Assembly: GCA_035275265.1 (NCBI GenBank) | Contig: DATENC010000025.1 | Span: forward strand, 1 to 64,000 | DNA: 64,000 bases | Source of the DNA: JACQAP01 sp035275265 | GTDB lineage: Bacteria > Pseudomonadota > Gammaproteobacteria > Burkholderiales > JACQAP01 | Reading direction: 5' to 3' | Shown: positions 7,603 through 16,639 of the stretch, piece after piece | Layout of the letters: each line of letters starts with the position of its first letter | Position numbering within the stretch: the stretch's first letter is position 1 | Program-made: the position numbers and the translations under genes | The notes under the pieces: generated by a model | The model's database searches: none | Seen by the model: the letters and a program-made list of their open reading frames with translations, nothing else | What the model was told of the DNA's origin: nothing

Positions 7603-8583
7603 TCAGGGCTTCGTCAATTCGACGAGAATGACATCGGCGGTTGTCCCCCCATTGTTACGGGCGCGTTCCCGTAGAACCCGATGCGAATGCGCCGCCAGCG
7701 GAAAATGCAACAACAGGTCGGCCCACAGTCTCGCCTTGCCGACATGCCGGTTTGGTCCGTATCGCAGCAGGCTAAACATTGTCAAAGCCAGTCTCACAGT
7801 ACTGGGAGGCGGGTATAGAGCGCGCATCGTGAGGCCAAGCATTTCGGCAAGCCGTTCATAGGATTTCAGATTCCACCGCGTCAAATGATGTGGTGGATAG
7901 TTCATGACGTCGAACCAATCGGCCTCGAACGACATTGGCGAATAAGGAGTGCTGACAAACATGCGGCCTCCCGCAGCGGTAAGCTCGGCCAGGGACCTGA
8001 CAAATTCCACCGGCTTGTCGACGTGCTCCAGGCAATGAAAAGAGGTCACGACGGGAAACTCCGCGGCGCCCACAAAATTCGCTCGCAGGGCCGCATCGAT
8101 CGTTCCGCAGAATGCCCGGAATCCCTGCCGCCGACATGCCTCGACGCCAGGTTCGTTCAGATCAAGCCCAAATCTCTGGTCGGAGGGGATGAAATCCAGC
8201 GTACGCAGGAAATTCCCCTTTCCACACCCGACATCGAGCACTTTCGAGAATCCCGGTCCGTCCCGCTGTCGCCCTTCCAGGAAACGGCGTACCTCCCCAT
8301 GCTCCCACCGTGCTTCAGGATAGTAGCTGGCAAAGCTGCTGACCCACTCGTAGAAGCTGGCGTTGCCCGGCGACATCGGCCATGCAAACTCGAGGCCGGT
8401 CTCACTGCATTGCCATATGGAATAGTCCGCTTCTACCGCCCGCGCCGGCGGGCTCGCCCGATAATACAATTCCAGCTGTTCGAGTATGAAAGTTCGGGGC
8501 AATTCTCGAACTTTCCTCGGCGGCAAAGCGCTCAATGGAGATTTCAAGGAAACCGCACCTTTATCGGACGTCTGCGTGGGCAA
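7603..8583 (-). CDS. SAM-dependent class I methyltransferase of the polysaccharide locus
   Basis: Motif I (VLDVGCGKGNFL, about residues 115-126), an acidic end of strand 2 (FGLDLNEPG), and the motif SFHCLEHVDKP are diagnostic of SAM-binding methyltransferases in the UbiG/sugar-methylase group. The phrase FVSTPYSP and a downstream YPPHHLTRWN match methyltransferases found in O-antigen and capsule clusters, which methylate a sugar hydroxyl or a terminal residue. No ATG fits. TTG 8583 is given; CTG 8604 with a GAGGAG upstream would add seven residues and is equally possible. It is transcribed with the two glycosyltransferase genes that follow. Confidence 0.85.
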   Translation of the reverse strand: MPTQTSDKGAVSLKSPLSALPPRKVRELPRTFILEQLELYYRASPPARAVEADYSIWQCSETGLEFAWPMSPGNASFYEWVSSFASYYPEARWEHGEVRRFLEGRQRDGPGFSKVLDVGCGKGNFLRTLDFIPSDQRFGLDLNEPGVEACRRQGFRAFCGTIDAALRANFVGAAEFPVVTSFHCLEHVDKPVEFVRSLAELTAAGGRMFVSTPYSPMSFEADWFDVMNYPPHHLTRWNLKSYERLAEMLGLTMRALYPPPSTVRLALTMFSLLRYGPNRHVGKARLWADLLLHFPLAAHSHRVLRERARNNGGTTADVILVELTKP

Positions 8584-9026
8584 GTCGTGTTTTTCAATGG
8601 TCAGCTTGGCGTGATCTCCTCATCCACCGGCGCCCTGGCGCAAATTTCGTGCCCCAAAGGACATCAACCGGAGATTGGAACGAAAATTGCGCTGCATGGA
8701 CCGGTTCGATCTACAGTGACAATCGCAGTAGTTTGCCAAAATCCGTTGAGCGCAAGGCGACAAAAGGCAGCATAGTCCTCAATGCTGTCGTTAGGGGGAG
8801 ACAAATTGGGAATCGATATCCATTCGTTTAACTTCCTCAGATACGCATCCGGCAAACAGTCCCTGGCACGGGATGCAGCGACTGGACGCAATGTGCTGAA
8901 TGTCCGTTCCATCCCTGCTCTGAATCCTTGGGTACCGTTCCACATTCAATACGCGGATCGCACAGCGCGGACTGCCGTCTTCCTGTTTCTCTGCGCAAAC
9001 CCGCGACGATCGACAAGAAGGCATTC
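8584..9026. other. Divergent intergenic region between the methyltransferase and the flippase genes
   Basis: About 440 bases between a minus-strand and a plus-strand gene. Short open frames occur on both strands, but none has a convincing ribosome binding site or a recognisable product. The region must hold promoters for both directions; no clear -35/-10 pair was identified by eye. Confidence 0.5.
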
Positions 9027-10277
9027 ATGATCCGCTGGCTGATGTCGAGAAGAAAGCATCTGCACTGGGTTCTGGCTGATCAGATCCTGGTGAGCGGTTC
9101 TAATTTCGCGATTGGAATCCTGTATGCCCGCTCGCTCGGACCCGCGAGCTTCGGCACGTATGCGCTGATTGCGGTGGCGCAACTGTATCTCGTCGGCGTC
9201 AGCGTATCGCTGGTCGGCAATCCCATGATTACCGCAGCACCGCATGTCGAGAATACCGACGATCGGCAGCACCTGATTGAAAGCAGCTTGGCTGCACAAT
9301 TGCTCGTCAGTACTGGATTGGCCCTTGTTGCCGCCGCGGGCATGTCCGTCTATCTATTCACAGGCGTGACAGGCGTTTCCTGGCTTGCGGCAGTAGGATT
9401 GGCAGCCTCATCTTTCGGACTGTCGTTGCTGGAGTGGTTTCGCAGATTGTGCTTTCTTCATCGCGACGGACCTTCGCTATTTCGTTTCGATGCGCTGGTT
9501 TACCCCCCTGTCGTCATCGCGGCATTCGCGTTGACGCGAATTGGCTGGTTTACCGTGGACATGGCGGTGCTGTTGTGGGGGATTTCCAGCGTCGCAGCAT
9601 GTAGCTATGCGGCCTACTGCCTGCGTATTCCGCGCCGTCTGGGCGGCGCAAGCGTATTCCTGCTGCGACACTGGCGCGCCTCAAGGGATTTCGTCGTCTC
9701 GTTTCAAGCGCAATGGCTCGGGTCACAAGGGTTGATCTATGTCGCGGCGCCATTGCTCGGGAATGCAGGTGTGGGGGCTTTACGATCCATTGCCGGACTG
9801 CTCGGATTTACCAACGCGCTCGGCACCACTGCCGACAATATTCTGCCTCTCAAGTTTGCCCAGGCATACGCTTCAGGAGGACGGTCCGCGCTCAAAGCAT
9901 ATGCTCTGAGTTTCAGCGTAAAAATAGTCGGTTCGCTTTTGATACTGATCGTATTTCTTTTCGTCTTTTCGGATCAAATCGTACTCGTGCTGCTTGGACC
10001 AAGTTATCTGGACTATTCCCATCTGCTGGGAATACAAGGAATTTCGGTGCTGCTTATGTTTGTGAATCGGCTGGCCATGTACTACCAGCGCGCTGTTCTG
10101 AATACTCGTTCGGTGGCCATCGCATCTTTTCTGAACGGAGCATTCACGATTGCTTTCGTCTATCCGATAACAAGGTGGATTGGTGTTGCAGGACCAATCT
10201 GGACCGTCATTGCCGGGGCAATGGTTACTTCTACCTATCTATTGTTTGAATGGCAGTACAAATCGACGAAACCTTGA
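9027..10277 (+). CDS. Wzx-like polysaccharide flippase (MATE/PST family membrane protein)
   Basis: ATG 9027 follows AAGAAGG and begins a protein of 416 residues with about twelve hydrophobic segments and small basic loops. The opening (residues 12-40, LADQILVSGSNFAIGILYARSLGP followed by FGTYAL) is the standard first helix pair of Wzx/PST flippases: an early helix with NF and a loop with LGPxxFGxY. These proteins move lipid-linked repeat units to the periplasmic face of the inner membrane. Its neighbour at 14185 provides the matching polymerase. It starts the plus-strand assembly block of the locus. Confidence 0.9.
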   Translation: MIRWLMSRRKHLHWVLADQILVSGSNFAIGILYARSLGPASFGTYALIAVAQLYLVGVSVSLVGNPMITAAPHVENTDDRQHLIESSLAAQLLVSTGLALVAAAGMSVYLFTGVTGVSWLAAVGLAASSFGLSLLEWFRRLCFLHRDGPSLFRFDALVYPPVVIAAFALTRIGWFTVDMAVLLWGISSVAACSYAAYCLRIPRRLGGASVFLLRHWRASRDFVVSFQAQWLGSQGLIYVAAPLLGNAGVGALRSIAGLLGFTNALGTTADNILPLKFAQAYASGGRSALKAYALSFSVKIVGSLLILIVFLFVFSDQIVLVLLGPSYLDYSHLLGIQGISVLLMFVNRLAMYYQRAVLNTRSVAIASFLNGAFTIAFVYPITRWIGVAGPIWTVIAGAMVTSTYLLFEWQYKSTKP

Positions 10278-10320
10278 ACCCGTTGTTCTACCCGACATCC
10301 GCACAGGTTTGACAACACAT

Positions 10321-11088
10321 ATGCAAAGACAAATGTCGATGGAATTCAGGCTATTGCTGATCCTGACTGCGACCATTGCTCCGGCAGTTTCTGTAGTTCG
10401 GATGGACCCGCAAACACGTTTCCACGACTACTGCAACTCGCTCACGTGCTGGTGGGGAGCAATACGTCATCTACCCGTGGATATTGTTTGGGTCGAAAAC
10501 TCCGGATATCCGACTGCCGATATCACCGGTCTCATCGGATCCCTAGGCGCAAACGATAGAATTGTCGTATTGCAGGTAGCTACAGACGCCGAACTCGTGA
10601 AGAAGAACGGCAAGGGGGCGGGAGAAGCACTAATGCTGGATTCCGTGGCCAGGCTCTTTCCGTTGGAAGGCTACTCACACATTGGAAAATGCACAGGCCG
10701 CCTTTGGATGCGAAACGCAAGTCGATTGATTGCAGAATATGCCGACAGCAATACCGATGTCTGGTTTGCAATTCGATCGGATTTCCACTTCGTGGATACC
10801 CGCTTTTTTCTGTGCTCGAGGCGATTTTTTGTTTCTCATTTTCTGGGGATGGCTTCCGAAACAAACGATGACGCGGGATTGTACGTGGAGCACATAGCTG
10901 CCAAGCGAATACTGAGCGCAATTGCGCAGGGGGAAAATTTCGGCTTCTTTCCGGATCTGCCCAGATATCAGGGGACCGGCGCAACAGATGGTAAGCGGCA
11001 TGACGGCGTGATGGGGGCTGTCCGATATTTCGTCAAGAATTCTTTGCACCAATTCGCAAGACAATTTGCAAAGTGGATCTATTTGTAG
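10321..11088 (+). CDS. Conserved protein of polysaccharide clusters, probable glycosyltransferase
   Basis: No standard GT motif is obvious. The start LLLILTATIAP followed by RMDPQTRFHDYCNSL and then IVWVENSGYP follows the pattern LITATI...DP..R..DY...L...ENS seen in a family of small proteins in O-antigen and lipooligosaccharide clusters. A later DVWFAIRSDFHFVD carries acidic residues that could hold a metal-sugar nucleotide. Three starts are possible (10321, 10333, 10339); the first is given. It is in line with the flippase upstream and the kinase-like gene downstream. Confidence 0.6.
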   Translation: MQRQMSMEFRLLLILTATIAPAVSVVRMDPQTRFHDYCNSLTCWWGAIRHLPVDIVWVENSGYPTADITGLIGSLGANDRIVVLQVATDAELVKKNGKGAGEALMLDSVARLFPLEGYSHIGKCTGRLWMRNASRLIAEYADSNTDVWFAIRSDFHFVDTRFFLCSRRFFVSHFLGMASETNDDAGLYVEHIAAKRILSAIAQGENFGFFPDLPRYQGTGATDGKRHDGVMGAVRYFVKNSLHQFARQFAKWIYL

Positions 11089-11132
11089 GACGCAGGAGAT
11101 ACTGCCCGCCCGATTAGCAGTGGACAAGGATC

Positions 11133-12509
11133 GTGAATTTATCGAACCCATGCATTTCCGCTGCAAGCTCAAGCGAGACATTGACCGACGCATGCCGTCT
11201 CGTCACTCGCGACCTGTTTGTCTCGCTTTTTGAAGCGTTCGAGATTGCAGGCGTTGAGCATGTCATCGTCGGACAGACCGCCGGCTTTCCGGAGCATGTT
11301 CTGTCGGACGTCGATATTGTCGTTCGCCCCGGCGATTTGCGGCGGGTGCGGGACATTGTCTGGCAGTGGCACGACGGAGCGCGACTGTCGCAGATTCTGC
11401 AGCACGAGATTGGAGCAATCTACTTTGTGCTCAGCGCGCGCTGTGGCGATCATTTTGTGCATTTTCATCCGGATGTTTCGGCCGACTATCGGCGTGGGGC
11501 GCGTTGCTGGTTGACTGCCGATTATCTGTTGGCCGGGAGGGTACGGGACCCGGCTGGATTTTGGGTGCCGGCTCCATCCTCCGCCTTTGCTTATTACCTG
11601 GTAAAGCGGATAGACAAGTTGTCGCTGGGCGACGCTCATATGCGATACCTGCATGGCGTCTTCATGAAGGCGCCCCAGGCGTGCGAGGAAATTGGGCGGT
11701 GCCTATTGGGCGACGCCGCTTGGAACACGTTCTGGACGTTCCTGCTGCAAGACCTTTCAGTCCCGCTTGCCACACTCAGGGATTTGCAACGGGCTTTGGT
11801 GATGCGCGCGCCGCGTGAACCTTTGAACCGGGCACTTTGGGCGCGGTGGCTTGAGTTCCGGCGCAAACTGCGGCGGGTCTTTCGTCCCACGGGTCTGGTG
11901 GTGGCGGTGCTTGGACCGGATGGTGCGGGCAAAAGCACGATCATAGAAGGCATGCGCGAGGAGTTGTCACAGGCGTTCCGCCGAACCGACTACTTCCACC
12001 TTCGACCCCGACTGCTGCGCAGCGGCGGTACCGGTAGCGCACCGGTCACCGATCCGCACGGTTTGCCGCCGCGCGGCAAACCGGCTTCGATAGCCAAGCT
12101 CGGAATGGTCGTGGCGGATGCATGGCTGGGGCACGCACTGAGCGTTTTTCCGCTCAAATGCCGCTCCAGCCTCGTGATCTTCGATCGCTACGCGCACGAC
12201 ATGTTGGCCGATCCGCTACGCTACCGATTGTCCACGCCGCGCTGGCTCAACGCCGTGCTGCTGTGGCCGGTACCTTTGCCGGACCTCTACCTGATTCTCG
12301 ACGCTCCCGTGACCGTGCTTCTGGGACGCAAGGCGGAAGTTTCAGCCGCCGCGTGTGCCGCACAACTGGACGGCTACCGGGACCTGCTGCGGCAATTGCC
12401 ACACGCGGTAAGAATCGACACGGCACAGCTGGCGAAAGCTTCGATCGCAGACGCTTGCGAAGCGGTGCTCGCGCGAATGCGCGAACGGCTCGCCAATCCG
12501 GCGATCTGA
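11133..12509 (+). CDS. Two-domain protein: N-terminal nucleotidyltransferase-like region fused to a thymidylate-kinase-like P-loop domain
   Basis: The first 230 residues contain VGQTAGFPEHVLSDVDIVV, an Asp-x-Asp of nucleotidyltransferase type (DVDIV), followed by FHPD. The second part has a clear Walker A (VLGPDGAGKST, about residues 254-264), and a DRY motif (FDRYAHDML) as in thymidylate kinases. The usual Arg-rich lid is not obvious. True thymidylate kinases are about 210 residues, so this 458-residue protein is a fusion. Such fusions recur in polysaccharide loci, where phosphorylation of a sugar or lipid carrier has been proposed. The substrate is unknown. GTG 11133 is the start, with AAGGA too close to be ideal. 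Confidence 0.75.
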   Translation: MNLSNPCISAASSSETLTDACRLVTRDLFVSLFEAFEIAGVEHVIVGQTAGFPEHVLSDVDIVVRPGDLRRVRDIVWQWHDGARLSQILQHEIGAIYFVLSARCGDHFVHFHPDVSADYRRGARCWLTADYLLAGRVRDPAGFWVPAPSSAFAYYLVKRIDKLSLGDAHMRYLHGVFMKAPQACEEIGRCLLGDAAWNTFWTFLLQDLSVPLATLRDLQRALVMRAPREPLNRALWARWLEFRRKLRRVFRPTGLVVAVLGPDGAGKSTIIEGMREELSQAFRRTDYFHLRPRLLRSGGTGSAPVTDPHGLPPRGKPASIAKLGMVVADAWLGHALSVFPLKCRSSLVIFDRYAHDMLADPLRYRLSTPRWLNAVLLWPVPLPDLYLILDAPVTVLLGRKAEVSAAACAAQLDGYRDLLRQLPHAVRIDTAQLAKASIADACEAVLARMRERLANPAI

Positions 12510-12513
12510 AAAA

Positions 12514-13743
12514 ATGCGGCTACTTCTGTCTGCGTACGCATGCGAACCCGAGCGGGGATCGGAACCTGGCGTCGGTTGGAATTGGGCAATCGAGCTCAGA
12601 GCCTCGGGACACGATGTCTGGGTCCTGACCCGCGCCAACAATCAGGAATGTATAGAGCAGGCACTCAAGTCGCTTGATCAAACCCGTCGGCCGAACTTTC
12701 TCTATTTCGACTTGCCACATTGGGTGCGCTGGTGGAAGCGCGGGGGACGCGGAGTGCGTCTTTATTACTACCTTTGGCAAATCGGGGCGTTGCAGGTGGC
12801 GCGCCGTGCCCACGCAATCCATCGATTCGAAGCCGTGCAACACTTGACTTTCGGCGTATTCCGGCAACCCAGCTTGATGGGGCGCTTGGGCATTCCTTTT
12901 GTCCTGGGTCCGGTCGGCGGCGGTGAACAGACACCCGCGGGCTTACGTGGCGTTTTTCCGTTCAGGCAGCGCATGCTAGAGCGTCTGCGTGACATGGCCA
13001 ATGAAGTAATGCTGCACGACCCTCTGGTGGTGGATGCCTATTCGCGCGCGACAACCATCCTCGCCAAGACACCTGATACGCTGGCACGAATTCCGAAGGC
13101 TGCGCGGGGCCGGGCTCGCTGCTTTCTCGAAGTGGGCATTGCGCCCGGCATGATCGCGGCCGGCCCGCTGGAACCGTGGGCAGGCGGGACGTTCAGATTG
13201 CTGTATGTCGGGAGATTCATTCACTTGAAAGGCATCGCCCTAGGTATTCGCGCGCTTGCCAGACTGCGCCGGGAAGGCTGGGCGGTCACGCTCACCATGG
13301 TGGGCAGCGGACCAGAGGCATCGCTGTGGAAAGATCAGGCAGGTTCGCTCGGCGTTGCGGAGCATGTACAGTGGTTCGGCTGGACGCCGCAAAGTCAACT
13401 CCCGGCGATCTTTCGGGCGCACCATGCTCTCCTGTTCCCCAGCTTGCACGATTCGAGCGGCAACGCGGTGCTGGAGGCCATGGCTCAGGGACTACCGATA
13501 GTTTGTCTCGATATCGGCGGACCTCCGGCGGTCGCCGGTCCCGAAGCGGCCGTGATTGTTGCCACGGTTTCACGCAGCGAGGCAGATGTCGTAAACGCGC
13601 TTGCGGCCATGGTTGCGGAAATGATTGCCTCGCCGACGCTTCATGCTGCCAAGTCGGCCGCTGCGCTGGCGCGCGCACGCGGCATGACGTGGCAAACCGT
13701 CGTTGGGCGACTCTGGCAACCCGAATCCCAAAAGAGCAACTGA
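12514..13743 (+). CDS. Glycosyltransferase family 4
   Basis: The N-terminus (MRLLLSAYACEPERGSEPGVGWNW) is typical of a GT4 subgroup with the phrase SAYACEPGRGSEPGVGW. The C-terminal donor domain has LLYVGRFIHLKGIALGIRAL and LLFPSLHDSSGNAVLEAMAQGLPIV, with D rather than E as the first acidic residue of the EX7E-like motif. The start ATG 12514 lies four bases after the stop of the kinase-like gene. It is probably cytoplasmic, adding one sugar to the lipid-linked repeat. Downstream the acetyltransferase starts one base after its stop. Confidence 0.9.
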   Translation: MRLLLSAYACEPERGSEPGVGWNWAIELRASGHDVWVLTRANNQECIEQALKSLDQTRRPNFLYFDLPHWVRWWKRGGRGVRLYYYLWQIGALQVARRAHAIHRFEAVQHLTFGVFRQPSLMGRLGIPFVLGPVGGGEQTPAGLRGVFPFRQRMLERLRDMANEVMLHDPLVVDAYSRATTILAKTPDTLARIPKAARGRARCFLEVGIAPGMIAAGPLEPWAGGTFRLLYVGRFIHLKGIALGIRALARLRREGWAVTLTMVGSGPEASLWKDQAGSLGVAEHVQWFGWTPQSQLPAIFRAHHALLFPSLHDSSGNAVLEAMAQGLPIVCLDIGGPPAVAGPEAAVIVATVSRSEADVVNALAAMVAEMIASPTLHAAKSAAALARARGMTWQTVVGRLWQPESQKSN

Positions 13744-13744
13744 C

Positions 13745-14185
13745 GTGTCAGCCCAGCCTCCATTTCCGTCCAATCCGATTGCCAGCCGCGTGTTACTTTG
13801 GCTGGCACGACATCGCCTGCGCAAACTGCTGCGGCTGGCAAACATAATTCTCGGCTGTGATTTTTATGCGGAAGTGCCGCACGCCATTCACTTGCCCCAC
13901 CCCAATGGAGTGGTGGTGCATTCGCGCGCGCGCATTGGCCGTGGAGTGACCATCATGCATCAGGTGACGCTGGGCGAGAAATCGCTTTCCATCGAAGGTG
14001 GGTTTCCGACAATAGGCGACGAGGTTTTCATCGGGGCCGGCGCCAAGGTACTGGGCAACGTAAGCATTGGCCATGGCGCAGTTGTCGGCGCGAACGCGGT
14101 CGTGACCAGGAACGTGCCGCCCGGCCGCACCGTGGTGGGTTTTAATCGATTGCTAGAGCCCCCCGTTTCTTCCGGAGACAATTGA
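13745..14185 (+). CDS. Serine-acetyltransferase-like hexapeptide-repeat O-acetyltransferase
   Basis: Short protein of 146 residues with hexapeptide-repeat strands (ARIGRGVTIMHQVTLGE, then PTIGDEVFIGAGAKVLGNVSIGHGAVVGANAVV) forming a left-handed beta-helix. The catalytic His of the family lies in IMHQVTLG. It lacks the large N-terminal helical domain of true CysE and so more likely acetylates a polysaccharide hydroxyl. GTG 13745 follows the preceding stop TGA 13741-13743 by one base. Its own stop TGA overlaps the start of the polymerase (TGATG), so the genes are coupled. Confidence 0.85.
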   Translation: MSAQPPFPSNPIASRVLLWLARHRLRKLLRLANIILGCDFYAEVPHAIHLPHPNGVVVHSRARIGRGVTIMHQVTLGEKSLSIEGGFPTIGDEVFIGAGAKVLGNVSIGHGAVVGANAVVTRNVPPGRTVVGFNRLLEPPVSSGDN

Positions 14186-15504
14186 TGGACGGCTCGCCGA
14201 TCGCGGCGTCAAATCGCGCGACGGTTATGCGCAATTCGGGAACGATCGACTTCACCGATGGCTGCCTGGTGGTGGCAATTGCCATCGCCATGTTTTGGGC
14301 GGTTGATCCATTCGGGTTGCACCTTTGGCGCCCGTCCGCGACGCGGCATATTCCCATTCTGACCGCCGTCGGGGCGGTATTTCTTGGCGCCGCAGGCCGC
14401 CTCCTCAATCGTCCTGAGGCCCTGCAGGAACTGGTATGTGCTTTTCGCACCTATCTCGCACTGTCAGTGCTCGCGGTTTTCGTCATCGTGGGCAGCCTGT
14501 ATGCCCGATTCGCACTCGGCAATGGGAATACTTTCATAACGATCGGGGTCTTCCTGCTGCTGGGCGGACCCATCAATTTGTGGATCGTCGGCACGTCGAA
14601 TGCTCCGTTGGCTATGGTCCGAAGTATTACCGTCGTCTTCTTCGGGATTTCGTTTCTGGGGGTGGCCGCGGCCGCAGTCCAGCCCATAGGTCTGGTCTAC
14701 CATTCGATGGAACATATCGTTCTCGCGTCAATGGCCTTTCCCCTGCTTTTCGGGAAAAAGATCTGGTTTCGTGCCATCGGCGTGGTGCTAGTCGTCCTCG
14801 GCACCGTCGCGCCCAACAAGCTCACCGGATACATCGTCATGCTGATGATTTTCGGGTGGGTGTATTTGGATGAATTGATGATCTGGACGGCAAAGGATCG
14901 TGACAGGGTTCGGGCAGGCCTGCGAACCTGTCTTGGCATCATGGCGGCCTTGCTTGTCACGCCAGCTCTGTTTGTCGTGTACCAATCCACCAAATCGCAC
15001 TTGGCCGACGGCAATACGGTTTTCCGGACGCACAACTATGAGATGGCCTTCAACCGCTTTCTCGATTCCTGGATCTGGGGACGCGGGTTCGCCGCCCCCT
15101 CGGTCGACTATTTCGATGTATTCGTCGTAAACGTCAGCACCCAGTATCTACCCACGCATTCCGATCCGCTGGATATCCTGGCTAATGGCGGCCTGATTGC
15201 CGCGGTGCCATTCGTGCTGGGACTGTTATCCATGATCCTGGCCGGATGGAAAGCCCTGGATACCAGCCGAAAGCCGGGCAGCCCGCATCAACGGGACTTG
15301 AGGCCCCAGTTGGCCATGTACTTTCTCATTGTGGTTACCGGCCTGTCGGTCATGGCATTCAACCCTGTGCTGAATCAGGCAAGTCTGGCCTACACCTACT
15401 GGACTGCGTCGGCGGCCATGTACTCGCTGGTCGCTGCCATGAAAACCGACATGGCTTCCGTTACGCCATTCTCCGAAGCGCTTCGTGGGCGAGCAAAGCC
15501 GTGA
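14185..15504 (+). CDS. Wzy-like polysaccharide polymerase / O-antigen ligase family membrane protein
   Basis: The ATG at 14185 overlaps the acetyltransferase stop. The product of 439 residues has roughly ten to eleven hydrophobic helices, with a large periplasmic loop near residues 280-340. That loop holds YEMAFNRFLDSWIWGRGF followed by STQYLPTHSDPLDILANGGLIA, which matches the H-x(3)-D/N-x(4)-G-style motif of the O-antigen polymerase/ligase family (Wzy/WaaL). It polymerises or transfers lipid-linked repeats in the periplasm. Sequence cannot separate polymerase from ligase, but an EPS cluster with flippase favours polymerase. Confidence 0.85.
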   Translation: MDGSPIAASNRATVMRNSGTIDFTDGCLVVAIAIAMFWAVDPFGLHLWRPSATRHIPILTAVGAVFLGAAGRLLNRPEALQELVCAFRTYLALSVLAVFVIVGSLYARFALGNGNTFITIGVFLLLGGPINLWIVGTSNAPLAMVRSITVVFFGISFLGVAAAAVQPIGLVYHSMEHIVLASMAFPLLFGKKIWFRAIGVVLVVLGTVAPNKLTGYIVMLMIFGWVYLDELMIWTAKDRDRVRAGLRTCLGIMAALLVTPALFVVYQSTKSHLADGNTVFRTHNYEMAFNRFLDSWIWGRGFAAPSVDYFDVFVVNVSTQYLPTHSDPLDILANGGLIAAVPFVLGLLSMILAGWKALDTSRKPGSPHQRDLRPQLAMYFLIVVTGLSVMAFNPVLNQASLAYTYWTASAAMYSLVAAMKTDMASVTPFSEALRGRAKP

Positions 15505-15638
15505 GGAATGCGGGCATTGCCGCGGAGCTCTGGTCCGTAACACACCAGCAAGCGTGCGCATCGGGATAGGGGAATGAAGAGACCTCTTGCCGTGAACGGC
15601 GCTTGCTGCTTTTCACTGCGGCCAGAATGTAGAGAATC

Positions 15639-16637
15639 TTGGATAACATCAAAATTTATCTAGATTCTCCGCCTGCGGGACTCCGCCCGTCCGCCCCCGC
15701 ATCCATGCCAGGCGTGAGTCGCCACCTGATGACTTTTCATTCGGGATATCCGTATTCGCTGGCCGCCGAACGCCTTGCGCGTCAAGCCAGGACGACCGGC
15801 TGGTTCAAGAATGTCGACGTTTTTCACCCGGGCTCGCCGCACGCCGCGATGCAAGCGTTCGTCGCGAATCACGGCGAATTTGTCCGCCGCAATCCGCGCG
15901 GCTACGGTTGTTGGCGCTGGAAGCCGCTGCTGGTCCAGGCCATGCTGGCATCGCTGCCCGAAGGGGATCACCTCTACTATATGGACGCGGGCTGCGAGTT
16001 GTCCGTTATCGGTTCCGCTCGCTTTGCAGCACTCGATCACGAACTGGCTTGCCGCGGCATTTTGTGTTTCGAGATCGCCTTTCCGGAACTGGGCTGGTGC
16101 AAGCGTGAGGCAGTCGATGCCATTTTCGGCAACTGGGACGATGTCGCAACGAGGTCCCGGCAGATCCAATCCACATGGTTCGGCCTGCGCAACATCGCTT
16201 CGATGCGCGAGAGAATCGTGGAATGGGTTGCATGGGCGACGCAGGGAGATTTGATAACCGATTCCTGCGATTCAGAATATCAGCATCCGCTCTTCCAAGA
16301 CCACCGGCATGACCAAGCCTTGTGGAGTCTGATGCTCAAGAAGCACGGAATCCAGCCGATGCCGCAGGAGGATTGCTTCGAGAGATGGCTGTATGTCCGG
16401 GATTCGTGGGTACTTCTGGCCCCCGTCCACGGCCTGCGCTCACGAGGCAATCGCTCGCGAATTGAAGGCATCGTTGCTGCTTCCAGCGAGAAGGGATGCC
16501 TGAGGAATCTGTCGACGCCATCGATGCCGTTCAGAGGGCGCCTTGCATTCTCGCGTATTGGCATGCTGGCTGTCGGCATTTTCGGCCGGCTGCGCGCCAA
16601 TTTGCGAGCCGCGACAGCCCGGACACCTCTGCGCTGA
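15639..16637 (+). CDS. Hypothetical protein of polysaccharide cluster, probable GT-A type glycosyltransferase
   Basis: The 332-residue product contains HLYYMDAGCELSV near residues 110-122, an Asp placed as in a D-x-D/D-x-G sugar nucleotide site, preceded by CWRWKPLLVQ. Similar proteins with GYGCWRWKP are found in capsule and O-antigen clusters and act as putative glycosyltransferases. TTG 15639 is the first start in frame; ATG 15705 is a reasonable alternative and removes 22 residues. It overlaps nothing upstream (135-base gap after the polymerase gene). Two bases separate its stop from the GT2 gene that follows. Confidence 0.6.
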   Translation: MDNIKIYLDSPPAGLRPSAPASMPGVSRHLMTFHSGYPYSLAAERLARQARTTGWFKNVDVFHPGSPHAAMQAFVANHGEFVRRNPRGYGCWRWKPLLVQAMLASLPEGDHLYYMDAGCELSVIGSARFAALDHELACRGILCFEIAFPELGWCKREAVDAIFGNWDDVATRSRQIQSTWFGLRNIASMRERIVEWVAWATQGDLITDSCDSEYQHPLFQDHRHDQALWSLMLKKHGIQPMPQEDCFERWLYVRDSWVLLAPVHGLRSRGNRSRIEGIVAASSEKGCLRNLSTPSMPFRGRLAFSRIGMLAVGIFGRLRANLRAATARTPLR

Positions 16638-16639
16638 CG

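Noticed and set aside
8664..8945. A 93-codon minus-strand open frame in the divergent region before the flippase gene
   Set aside because: No start signal and no recognisable product; overlapping open frames exist on the other strand.
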